Source: Marvinbryantia sp. (lineage in GTDB: Bacteria > Bacillota > Clostridia > Lachnospirales > Lachnospiraceae). From it: a stretch of DNA of 31,302 nt. The translations under genes were made by a program, and so were the position numbers. Where the stretch lies: the NCBI GenBank assembly GCA_016297895.1, contig JAEDFS010000022.1, forward strand, positions 1 through 31,302, written 5' to 3'. Below the pieces are notes generated by a model. It did not search any database. It was not told the DNA's origin and saw only the letters and a list, made by a program, of their open reading frames with translations. Below, piece after piece: positions 23,646-30,761 of the stretch (positions are counted from its first letter, which is position 1; each line of letters opens with the position of its first letter).

Positions 23646-25826
23646 TTAAGACCCGGCGTGCGATTCTGTCTGAAGCAAATTCTCTCCGGGATAGATCGTT
23701 CCCTCTGCAAGTACCGTTATGGAAGCGTAATCTTCCGTATTACAGATAATCATGGGGGTAGTACAGAGATACCCTTCTTTTTCTATGGCTACCCGGTCAA
23801 AAGACATCAGCAGATCTCCTTTTTTCACCTGCTGCCCTTCTGTTACATGAACGGTAAAATATCTGCCCTCCAGCTTCACTGTATCGATTCCCACATGCAG
23901 CAGGATCTGTGCACCTTGCGGTGTCACCATCCCCAGCGCATGTCCCGTGAATGCCACGGACTCCATCACTCCGTCTGCCGGGGCAAAGAGGCTTCCATCG
24001 GAAGGCTCGATGGCGATTCCCTTTCCCAGCGCCTCTGATGCAAAAGCTTCATCCTGTACTTCGGAGAGAAGCAGGATGCGCCCCTCTGCCGGCGCTGCCA
24101 GGATTTCTCCCCGGATCCCCTCCTGATCCCGGTTTTCTTCCCGGATTCCTCCCTTCTCATTCTGCGCTTCCGCTGTTACTCCACCATCCTGAAGCGCAGT
24201 ATCCTCTCCGCCCCGCTCGATCCATTCCTCCAGATTGGACTTCACCACCGTCACGGAAGGACCGTAAATGATCTGGACTCCATTTCCTTTTACAATGACA
24301 CCCGATGCACCAGATGCGCGCAGAAGTTCTTCTTTCACCAGACTTCCATCCTTCAGTGTCAGGCGAAGTCTTGTGGCACAGCAGTCCAGATCTTCCAGAT
24401 TGCCGGCGCCGCCCACGCCTTCCAGAATCAGAGCCGACTTTCTGTCTTCCTTTCCTTTTTTTCCTCCTGCGACAGACTGCCGGTACTCTTCTTTGGAATA
24501 CAGATGAACTGCCTCCCCCTCTGCCTCCCGTCCCGGAGTTTTCAGATCCCATTTCAGGATAAAGAATCGGAATACGATAAAGTATACAACAAAATAGACT
24601 GCCAGTACAGGGATCAGCGTCATCCAGTTGGATTTTTCCTGCCCCGGCAGGATCCCGTAAAAGATCAGATCCAGAAGTCCGTCGGAAAAGGTTGTTCCCA
24701 CACAGATCTGCAGTATGTGGCAGGTAGCAAAAGACAGGCCTGCCAGCACCACATGCACCACAAACAGGGAAGGTGCCAGGAAGAGAAACGTAAATTCAAT
24801 GGGCTCCGTGATTCCGGTCAGGAATGATGTCAGGCCCACGGAAAGCAGGAGAGAGCCCGCTTCCTTTCTTTTTTCCGGCTTTGCAGTCACATACATGGCC
24901 AGTGCCGCTCCCGGAAGTCCTCCCATCATAAACGGATACTTTCCGGTGAGGAACCGGCAGGCATCCACAGAAAACCGGACCGTGTCTGCGGATGCCAGCT
25001 GAGCAAAAAAGATATTCTGGGCTCCCAGCACAGTGGTCCCGTCAATCACTGCGGTTCCACCAAGACCCGTCTGCCAGAAAGGAAGATAAAAAATATGGTG
25101 GAGTCCAAAGGGAATCAGCGCTCTCTCAATACAGCCATATAAAAACGTTCCAACATATCCGGAAGCCTGCACTACAGAACCCAGAGCAAAGATTCCATTC
25201 TGGATCACCGGCCAGACCACATATAAAATGATACCGGTCACAACGGCTGCTGCCATCCCGGCAATGGGGATGAACCGGGTGCCGGCAAAAAAAGAAAGTA
25301 CCGGCGGAAACTGTATTTTGTAAAAACGATTACAGAGCATGGCCGTAATAAGCCCTGAGATCACTCCTCCAAAGACTCCCATCTGCAAAGTCTGGATTCC
25401 AAGGATCGACTCGATCGCTCCCTCTTTTACATTGGCAGAGATCACGCCATCCGTAATGGAGCCGTCCAATACCAGGAGTGAATGGATCGTCATCAGCATC
25501 ACCACATAAAATACGGCTGAAGACAGCACAGCGACCCCTTTTTCCTTTTTTGTCATTCCGAGGGCCACCGCCAGAGCAAAAATCAGTGCCAGATTGGCAA
25601 AAACTACATTTCCTGCGTCCGCCAGAACGGTCAGGATCCCATACAGCAGCGTGCCCGGATGCAGTACCCGGGCAAGTCCATAGGCAGCGATCGTTGTCTC
25701 ATTGGTAAAAGAGCTGCCGACACCAAGCAATATTCCCGCAAAAGGCAGTACCGCAATCGGAAGAAACAGGGATTTTCCGATCTGCTGGGCGGCAGCAAAC
25801 ACTTGTCCGCTTTTCTTATCTCTCAT
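23646..25826 (-). CDS. PTS glucose/maltose-family EIICBA sugar transporter
   Basis: The 726-residue protein imports and phosphorylates a sugar. EIIC (about 1-425) is a membrane domain of the glucose family, with the GITEPIEF substrate motif near 340. EIIB (about 465-540) carries the phospho-cysteine in LDCCATRLR, where two cysteines (482 and 483) are adjacent; the second aligns with the catalytic one. After a Gly/Glu-rich linker, EIIA (about 570-726) holds His644 in LLHVGIDTVKL and its partner His629 in FTGHA. The ATG at 25826 is chosen although the site AAAGGA is about 11 bases away; the in-frame GTG at 25835 lies only 2 bases from it. It leads the operon with HPr, Enzyme I and GH3. The sugar is unknown. 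Confidence 0.9.
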   Translation of the reverse strand: MRDKKSGQVFAAAQQIGKSLFLPIAVLPFAGILLGVGSSFTNETTIAAYGLARVLHPGTLLYGILTVLADAGNVVFANLALIFALAVALGMTKKEKGVAVLSSAVFYVVMLMTIHSLLVLDGSITDGVISANVKEGAIESILGIQTLQMGVFGGVISGLITAMLCNRFYKIQFPPVLSFFAGTRFIPIAGMAAAVVTGIILYVVWPVIQNGIFALGSVVQASGYVGTFLYGCIERALIPFGLHHIFYLPFWQTGLGGTAVIDGTTVLGAQNIFFAQLASADTVRFSVDACRFLTGKYPFMMGGLPGAALAMYVTAKPEKRKEAGSLLLSVGLTSFLTGITEPIEFTFLFLAPSLFVVHVVLAGLSFATCHILQICVGTTFSDGLLDLIFYGILPGQEKSNWMTLIPVLAVYFVVYFIVFRFFILKWDLKTPGREAEGEAVHLYSKEEYRQSVAGGKKGKEDRKSALILEGVGGAGNLEDLDCCATRLRLTLKDGSLVKEELLRASGASGVIVKGNGVQIIYGPSVTVVKSNLEEWIERGGEDTALQDGGVTAEAQNEKGGIREENRDQEGIRGEILAAPAEGRILLLSEVQDEAFASEALGKGIAIEPSDGSLFAPADGVMESVAFTGHALGMVTPQGAQILLHVGIDTVKLEGRYFTVHVTEGQQVKKGDLLMSFDRVAIEKEGYLCTTPMIICNTEDYASITVLAEGTIYPGENLLQTESHAGS

Positions 25827-25848
25827 TCTGAACACATTCCTTTCGTTT

Positions 25849-25889
25849 CATGCAGGCAGCCGGTATCAAACCGGCCGCTTATCTGCATG
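25849..25889 (-). promoter_or_regulatory. long leader hairpin before the PTS operon
   Basis: CATGCAG (25849-25855) pairs with CTGCATG (25883-25889), and inside it 25856-25864 pairs with 25870-25878 (9 pairs, one G-U on the minus RNA), leaving a 5-base loop and a 4-base bulge. The fold ends 5 bases before the AAAGGA ribosome site. There is no T-run, so translational control or mRNA stability is more likely than termination. It does not resemble the known GlcT/LicT antiterminator sequence. Confidence 0.65.
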
Positions 25890-25932
25890 TATTCCTAGTC
25901 TGTGCAGAATGTGTATTTTTTATCCATGTTCT

Positions 25933-25961
25933 ATTCTACCATTGATTCTTCGATCTGTTAA
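25933..25961 (-). promoter_or_regulatory. PTS operon promoter
   Basis: On the minus strand TTAACA (25956-25961), 17 bases, TAGAAT (25933-25938). Both elements match consensus at five of six bases. The leader from here to the EIICBA start is about 100 bases. Confidence 0.75.
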
Positions 25962-25976
25962 CCTGTTTTTCTCCGT

Positions 25977-26019
25977 AAAAAAAGAATGTTTCCTTTCGCC
26001 AGAGTTCTTGGAAACATTC
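25977..26019 (-). terminator. terminator of the perR-rbr operon
   Basis: GAATGTTTCC (25984-25993) pairs with GGAAACATTC (26010-26019), a 10-pair stem with a 16-base loop, followed on the minus strand by seven T (25977-25983). Confidence 0.85.
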
Positions 26020-26040
26020 CTTCTTTTTCACACGATTCAA

Positions 26041-26394
26041 TTATGCTGTCACTTTTTCAAAATCAGAAGCCGGATGCTTACAGATCGGGCAGACAAAATC
26101 TGCAGGAAGCTCCTCCCCTTCGTAAACATATCCGCACACGGTACAGCGCCATACTGTTTTCCCCGCAGAAGCCTTTTCTTCCGGTCTCGGTTTGATAGAA
26201 GACTGATAATATGCATAGGTGGCAGACGGCACCGCTGACAGTACGTCCATATCATCTACGGAAGCAATGAACATCGTATGGCTTCCCAGATCGATGGTCT
26301 GCTCTACCGTTGCACTGATATAGGCATTGGTTCCTTCCGTAATATAGTAAAGACCGTTCTCACTGTGTTTGCAGGCATGATATCCGTCAACCAT
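26041..26394 (-). pseudogene. 5'-truncated high-molecular-weight rubredoxin (flavin reductase-rubredoxin)
   Basis: The 117-residue frame is only the last part of an Hrb-type protein, which normally has a complete flavin reductase domain of about 150 residues followed by rubredoxin. It starts inside the reductase domain at a segment corresponding to the usual FDGVKY region, then has the conserved DLGSHTMFIASV and ATYAYYQ parts. It ends with a rubredoxin holding CTVCGYVYEG and FVCPICKHP, the four iron ligands. About 90 N-terminal residues, including much of the FMN site, are missing. Only 24 bases separate it from rubrerythrin, so the missing part was deleted. AGAGG three bases before the ATG could still allow translation, so a live rubredoxin donor to rubrerythrin is possible. 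Confidence 0.75.
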
Positions 26395-26418
26395 TTTCCT
26401 CTGGTTCCGCCCGTAACT

Positions 26419-26961
26419 TTAGTAATTTTCAGCGTGTACTTCAAAGTAACTCCGGGGATGATTGCAGGTAGGACAGATCTCCGGTGCTTTTGTACCTGTC
26501 ACGATATGTCCGCAGTTGCGGCACTCCCATACCTTTACTTCGCTCTTTTCAAATACAGCAGCTGTCTCCACATTTTTTAACAGCGCACGGTATCTTTCTT
26601 CATGATGCCTTTCAATTTCAGCAACCAGACGGAACTTCGCTGCCAGCTCCGGGAATCCTTCTTCCTCTGCTGTCTTTGCAAATCCGTCATACATATCTGT
26701 CCACTCGTAATTTTCTCCCTCGGCAGCTGCCTTCAGGTTCTCTTTTGTATCACCGATTCCCTTCAGCTCTTTGAACCACATTTTTGCATGCTCTTTTTCA
26801 TTCTCTGCGGTCTTTAAAAAAAGTGCTGCGATCTGCTCATAACCTTCTTTTTTGGCAACAGAAGCAAAATAGGTATACTTATTTCTTGCCTCTGATTCCC
26901 CTGCAAAAGCCGTCTCCAGATTCTTCTCTGTCTGTGTTCCTTCATACTTATGCTGTGCCAT
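26419..26961 (-). CDS. rbr: rubrerythrin
   Basis: Rubrerythrin is a cytoplasmic non-haem iron peroxidase that removes hydrogen peroxide in anaerobes. The 180-residue protein has the ferritin-like diiron domain (about 1-140), with Glu ligands in ETAFAGESEARNKY, ENEKEHAKMW and AEIERHHEERY. A C-terminal rubredoxin domain (about 143-180) has CRNCGHIV and CPTCNHP. The length is typical. AAGGAGGAG gives a strong ribosome site about 6 bases upstream. It lies 32 bases after perR and before the rubredoxin remnant, so it should be induced when PerR is inactivated by peroxide. Confidence 0.96.
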   Translation of the reverse strand: MAQHKYEGTQTEKNLETAFAGESEARNKYTYFASVAKKEGYEQIAALFLKTAENEKEHAKMWFKELKGIGDTKENLKAAAEGENYEWTDMYDGFAKTAEEEGFPELAAKFRLVAEIERHHEERYRALLKNVETAAVFEKSEVKVWECRNCGHIVTGTKAPEICPTCNHPRSYFEVHAENY

Positions 26962-26978
26962 TGCTTCTCCTCCTTAAG

Positions 26979-26995
26979 TTCAAGACTCGCTTGTT
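26979..26995 (-). repeat. 17-base exact repeat, copy 2
   Basis: TTCAAGACTCGCTTGTT on the plus strand is identical to 4674-4690. It covers the first two bases of the perR stop codon position and the leader of rbr. Confidence 0.6.
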
Positions 26996-27377
26996 ATTCT
27001 TTTTTTGTCTGCTCCTCCAGCTTTTTTCTGCACTCAGGGCAAACATAATAAACCTTCAGATCATAATACAAAAATTCATCACCCATCTGTTCCCGCAAAG
27101 ATGCGGTCAGATCCTTAAACGCAGCGTCTGCAAGCTTTCCACAGTTCCTGCAGACCAGATGATCATGCTTTTCCATTCGATCATACCTGTCCGGCATCCC
27201 TTCAATCGATACCTTGCGAATCAGCTCTTCTTCCAGTAATTTGTTCAAATTATTATATACCGTCGCAAGAACCACTTTCGGATGTCTTTCCTTCAATCTC
27301 TGAAAAATCTGTTCTACGGTCAGATGTTCACAGGAAGTGTTTACGATGGCAAATATATCTTTCTCATATTTTGTCAT
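26994..27377 (-). CDS. perR: Fur-family peroxide regulator PerR
   Basis: PerR represses peroxide-defence genes and is inactivated by metal-catalysed oxidation. The 127-residue protein has the winged-helix DNA-binding domain (about 1-75), with LATVYNNLNKLLEEELI as recognition region. The dimer domain has KHDHLVCRNCG and the second zinc pair YVCPECRKK, giving the structural Zn(Cys)4 site. It is slightly shorter at the N terminus than Bacillus PerR. AGAGG lies 7 bases before the ATG. Its promoter contains two PerR-box-like palindromes, which points to autoregulation together with rbr. Assignment as PerR rather than Fur or Zur rests on the operon context and boxes. Confidence 0.9.
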   Translation of the reverse strand: MTKYEKDIFAIVNTSCEHLTVEQIFQRLKERHPKVVLATVYNNLNKLLEEELIRKVSIEGMPDRYDRMEKHDHLVCRNCGKLADAAFKDLTASLREQMGDEFLYYDLKVYYVCPECRKKLEEQTKKE

Positions 27378-27406
27378 AACCAGTCCTCTCTCGTGCTCTG
27401 TTGCCT

Positions 27407-27441
27407 TTAGAACGTTTCTAATTATATTATAAACATTCTAA
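27407..27441 (-). promoter_or_regulatory. two PerR-box-like operators
   Basis: Plus-strand TTAGAACGTTTCTAA (27407-27421) and TTATAAACATTCTAA (27427-27441) both have the 7-1-7 layout. The second matches the Bacillus PerR box TTATAATNATTATAA at 12 of 14 positions and the first at 10 of 14. Their centres are 20 bases apart, about two helical turns, so dimers could bind on the same face. Confidence 0.8.
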
Positions 27442-27453
27442 ATTGATTGTCAA
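27426..27453 (-). promoter_or_regulatory. perR operon promoter
   Basis: On the minus strand TTGACA (27448-27453), 16 bases, TATAAT (27426-27431): both perfect consensus. The upstream operator lies wholly between and over these elements. The MATE stop codon is only 8 bases upstream of the -35. Confidence 0.85.
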
Positions 27454-27460
27454 GTAAAAT

Positions 27461-28816
27461 TTATTTATCACCCATTTTTGACAGTACCTTCCTGAATCTG
27501 AAGAAGAATATTGTCCCGCAAATCACAGCAGACATCATATCTGCAACACATTCCGCATAGTAGACGCCGCTTACACCGAACAAGTACGAAAACAGATAGG
27601 CGAATGGAATCAGCAGGATCAGTTTTCTAAGCACGGCTATAAAGAGAGAGATCCCCGCTTCACCAATGGCAACAAAGGTTGTCTGACAGGCTCTCTGGAT
27701 TCCGAAAATGAGCATTCCTGCCATAAAGACAGGCAGATATTTTACCGCAAGTATGCTCAGTTCACTGTCAGATGTAAACATTCTGACAAACGGATACGGA
27801 AACACCATCATGAGGAAAGCGAAAATAAAACTGAATGAAAATGAAACTGCAAGCGTTTTATAGTAGCAGTCTTTCAGGCGCACACGATTCTTTGCACCAA
27901 AGTTGTATGACAAAACAGGCGTTACACCCTGCGTAAACCCGGTGATCGGCGTAGAGATCAGCATCATCACACTTTGCAGAATTGCCAGCGTGCTGACATG
28001 AATATCGCCTCCATAGTTTTGCAGCCGGCTGTTTAAGACAAATCCTATCATAGATTCCGTCGCTGTCATAACAAACGAAGCGACTCCAAGTGAAAAAATA
28101 CTCAGTATGGTTCTCATCTTCGGCTTCAGATAACGGGGCAGCAGGCGTAAAGAGGTTTTTCTGTCAGTTAATACCCGCAAGACCCATACCGCACTGACTG
28201 CCTGTGAAATAATCGTAGCCAATGCCGCACCTCTCACTCCCATGTGGAAACCAAAAATAAGTAACGGGTCAAGCGCAATATTGAGTACCGCTCCGATCAG
28301 GGTACTCATCATTGCCTGCATGCTTTTTCCCTGCGCAGATAAAAAGGTATTCAGTCCGACACCGATCTGAACGAATATTGTACCAATTAAGTAAACTGTC
28401 AGATAATCGTTTGCATAACCATATGTGACTTCAGAAGCACCGATCAGATATAATACGGGCGTTTTCACAATGTATGCCGCAAGGGTCAGTGTTACCGAAA
28501 ACATCAGCAGCAAAAATGTTCCGTTTCCCAGTATTTCATGGGCTTTTTCTTTATCATTTGCGCCGAGTGCACGAGACGCCAGCGGCGCTCCTCCGCCTGA
28601 AACAAATGCGGAAAATGCGGAAACTAAAGTGATGATCGGAATGCACAGTCCAAGTCCCGCCAGCGCATCACGCCCGATATCCGGCATATTCCCGATATAA
28701 ATTCTGTCAACAATATTGTACAGCAGATTGACGATCTGAGCCAAAATACACGGAATCGTCATAACTGCAATCAGCTTCCACATTTTTTCTTTTCCAAGAA
28801 CTTCTTCGTTTTTCAT
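27461..28816 (-). CDS. MATE family efflux transporter
   Basis: The 451-residue protein has about twelve membrane helices in two related halves, the MATE (NorM/DinF) layout for sodium- or proton-driven export of cationic drugs or metabolites. The first helix region reads MWKLIAVMTIPCILAQIVNLLYNIVDRIYIG, and GVRGAALATIISQ is the family signature in the first half. The frame is open to 28921, but the start is placed at 28816, where GAGG lies 6 bases upstream and a promoter (28868-28896) would otherwise be inside the gene. There is no terminator before the perR promoter. The substrate is unknown. Confidence 0.9.
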   Translation of the reverse strand: MKNEEVLGKEKMWKLIAVMTIPCILAQIVNLLYNIVDRIYIGNMPDIGRDALAGLGLCIPIITLVSAFSAFVSGGGAPLASRALGANDKEKAHEILGNGTFLLLMFSVTLTLAAYIVKTPVLYLIGASEVTYGYANDYLTVYLIGTIFVQIGVGLNTFLSAQGKSMQAMMSTLIGAVLNIALDPLLIFGFHMGVRGAALATIISQAVSAVWVLRVLTDRKTSLRLLPRYLKPKMRTILSIFSLGVASFVMTATESMIGFVLNSRLQNYGGDIHVSTLAILQSVMMLISTPITGFTQGVTPVLSYNFGAKNRVRLKDCYYKTLAVSFSFSFIFAFLMMVFPYPFVRMFTSDSELSILAVKYLPVFMAGMLIFGIQRACQTTFVAIGEAGISLFIAVLRKLILLIPFAYLFSYLFGVSGVYYAECVADMMSAVICGTIFFFRFRKVLSKMGDK

Positions 28817-28867
28817 AAGCTGCCTCGTTTCATACAAACACTGAGATGAGTCTTTCATCCATGTGCT

Positions 28868-28896
28868 ATGATAATACGAAATCACATGATTGTCCA
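28868..28896 (-). promoter_or_regulatory. MATE gene promoter
   Basis: On the minus strand TGGACA (28891-28896), 17 bases, TATCAT (28868-28873), each five of six to consensus, about 52 bases before the chosen start. Confidence 0.65.
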
Positions 28897-29029
28897 TAGA
28901 ACGATTTGCTGCTGTATTCAACCGGAAATCAAACTGCCGGAGGAACCGGTTTGCTGTGAACTGGATGCAGGTGCAATCAACCGTATATAGTAGTTGGGAT
29001 CTTCACTGCCTGACACAATTACAATTTGA

Positions 29030-29586
29030 TCATTTAAATGATTCATTCATACTTCCAGTTCGATACCCAATAAGATCCATTGTTACATAGGAAAATCCGT
29101 ATGATTGGAATTTCTCATAGATTTCTTTTCGAATCTTTTCCCGGAGCATTTTTTCAAACTCAAACGGCAGTATCTCAATACGGGCAATATTCCCATGGAT
29201 ACGCACTCTTACCTGATGAAATCCCATATCCAGAAGAAGCTGCTCTGCCCTGTCTACCATGGACAATTTTTCCTTTGAAATGGTTTCTCCATAGACAAAT
29301 CTGGATGACAGGCAGGCAAAAGACTGCTTCTCCCAGGTAGGTACTCCCTTTTTTTGATTGCTTCCTCCAGTTCCCTTTGTGGAAAAGAGCAGGACATCGC
29401 TGTCACTGCGACACACTTATCTCCCAACTCCTCGTGTGCCACTTTCAGGAGGAAGGTGGAATCTACCCCGCCGGAAAAGGCTACTGCCGTACTTCCCAAT
29501 GTTCTGATATATTTTTTCAATGAGTTCAGTTTCTCTGTCTGCTGCCTGGACGGAGAAGGAATATCCATAAAAACAGATTCTCTCAT
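29030..29586 (-). pseudogene. larE: larE pseudogene, internal deletion plus frameshift
   Basis: LarE is the sulfur-donating enzyme that makes the nickel-pincer cofactor of lactate racemase. The first part (29586 to about 29355) has the PP-loop AFSGGVDSTFLLKVA and the SCSFPQRELEEA motif. Then, at a run of seven A (29349-29355), the frame shifts, and the sequence resumes in another frame at PTWEKQSFACLSSRFVYGE and continues to the normal C-terminal end YRTGSMNES. The two parts together give about 180 residues, against about 270 in intact LarE, so some 90 residues from the middle are lost. In the first frame translation ends after an unrelated 26-residue tail (29254). No other lar gene is seen here. 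Loss of function is almost certain. Confidence 0.85.
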
Positions 29587-29600
29587 AATTCAACCAACTC

Positions 29601-30761
29601 CTAAGATCTATTGTCATAGTCATCCAGAAAGCAATAGGCCATATCATCCTTATGATATCCGATTACAGTTCTGAGATTGATATTCGTCACACTGTTAAAT
29701 ATATTCGTTTCAATCACACTGCTGGTCTTGCGGAACTGTGCGATCAGTTCTTTCATCTCATCCCGTTTGGAACCGCGTCCACCGCCGCAGCTGACACAGT
29801 TTTCCGTAAATCGGCAGGCGCACTGGATAAAGTGCAGACCATTAGAATCTCTCCATGCCTTGATTGCTTCTTCTTTTACCAGATAGAGAGGCCGAATCAA
29901 TTCCATTCCTTCAAAGTGCTGGCTGTGAAGCTTCGGCATCATCGTCTCCACTTTTCCGCTGTACAGCATTCCCATCAGGATGGTTTCAATCACATCATCA
30001 AAATGATGCCCCAAAGCAATTTTATTACATCCCAGTTCTTTCGCCTTTGCATAGAGATATCCCCTTCTCATCCGGGCACACAAATAACAGGGATTGCGCT
30101 CGATCCCTGCTACCGTATCAAAAATATCACTGTGAAAAACAGTCAGGGGAATGCCAAGAAGCTCTGCATTATCTTGTATGATTTTCCAGTTATCATCATT
30201 ATATCCCGGATTCATCACCAGAAATACCGCTTCAAAGGAAATCTTTCCATGCCTCTTCAATTCCTGTACAAGTTTAGCCAGGAGCATGGAATCCTTTCCC
30301 CCTGAAATACATACGGCAATCCTGTCGCCCTCCCGTATCAGCTGATATTCATTCAGTGCTTTCGTAAAAGGGCGCCATATACTCTTTCGGAATTTTTTGA
30401 TAATACTTCTCTCGATCTCCGCTGTCTTTTCCCTGCGCTTCTCTTCTGATTCTTTCTCCATATATCTTGAAAGAGACAGCTTCAGATATGCCCGGTATCC
30501 GCCACTCACATTTACAGCATCATATCCTTCTGCTTCCAGTTCTTCTGTATAAATCTGACTGCGTTCCCCTGTATGACATAAAAGATAAATGGTTTTCTCT
30601 TTCGGTAATTCCATTTTTCTCTCATTCAACTGCTCCATAGGGATATTGGCAGCCCCAGGGAAAGTGCCTCTCTCATACTGATCTTCCGATCTGAGATCAA
30701 CAACACAACATGTTGACGGATCTATACTTTCCAGTTCTTCAATTGTAATTACTTTCATCAT
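29601..30761 (-). CDS. rhodanese-TtcA fusion, probable tRNA thiolation enzyme
   Basis: The 386-residue protein joins a rhodanese domain (about 1-100, active Cys62 in LCHTGERS) to a PP-loop ATPase of the TtcA family (about 125-370). The ATP motif is CISGGKDSMLL (SGGKDS 153-158). The cysteine motif NPCYLCARMRRGYLY (Cys225, Cys228) corresponds to the iron-sulfur cysteines of TtcA, and FTENCVSCGGGRG gives further cysteines. TtcA makes 2-thiocytidine at tRNA position 32, and the rhodanese can carry the persulfide for it, so the fusion supplies its own sulfur. The start overlaps the end of tcdA by 23 bases and has only a weak ribosome site, so it is probably translationally coupled. The exact tRNA position is inferred. 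Confidence 0.82.
   Translation of the reverse strand: MMKVITIEELESIDPSTCCVVDLRSEDQYERGTFPGAANIPMEQLNERKMELPKEKTIYLLCHTGERSQIYTEELEAEGYDAVNVSGGYRAYLKLSLSRYMEKESEEKRREKTAEIERSIIKKFRKSIWRPFTKALNEYQLIREGDRIAVCISGGKDSMLLAKLVQELKRHGKISFEAVFLVMNPGYNDDNWKIIQDNAELLGIPLTVFHSDIFDTVAGIERNPCYLCARMRRGYLYAKAKELGCNKIALGHHFDDVIETILMGMLYSGKVETMMPKLHSQHFEGMELIRPLYLVKEEAIKAWRDSNGLHFIQCACRFTENCVSCGGGRGSKRDEMKELIAQFRKTSSVIETNIFNSVTNINLRTVIGYHKDDMAYCFLDDYDNRS

Noticed and set aside
29029..29042. perfect palindrome ATCATTTAAATGAT at the larE stop
   Set aside because: It is short and AT-rich with no T-run or loop, and is likely chance at the end of a pseudogene.
28918..29046. 42-codon minus-strand frame overlapping the larE end, product starting MNHLNDQIVIVSGSEDP
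   Set aside because: The composition looks protein-like, but there is no Shine-Dalgarno site, no recognised motif, and it runs into the MATE promoter. It may be a gene remnant, but it cannot be supported as a gene.
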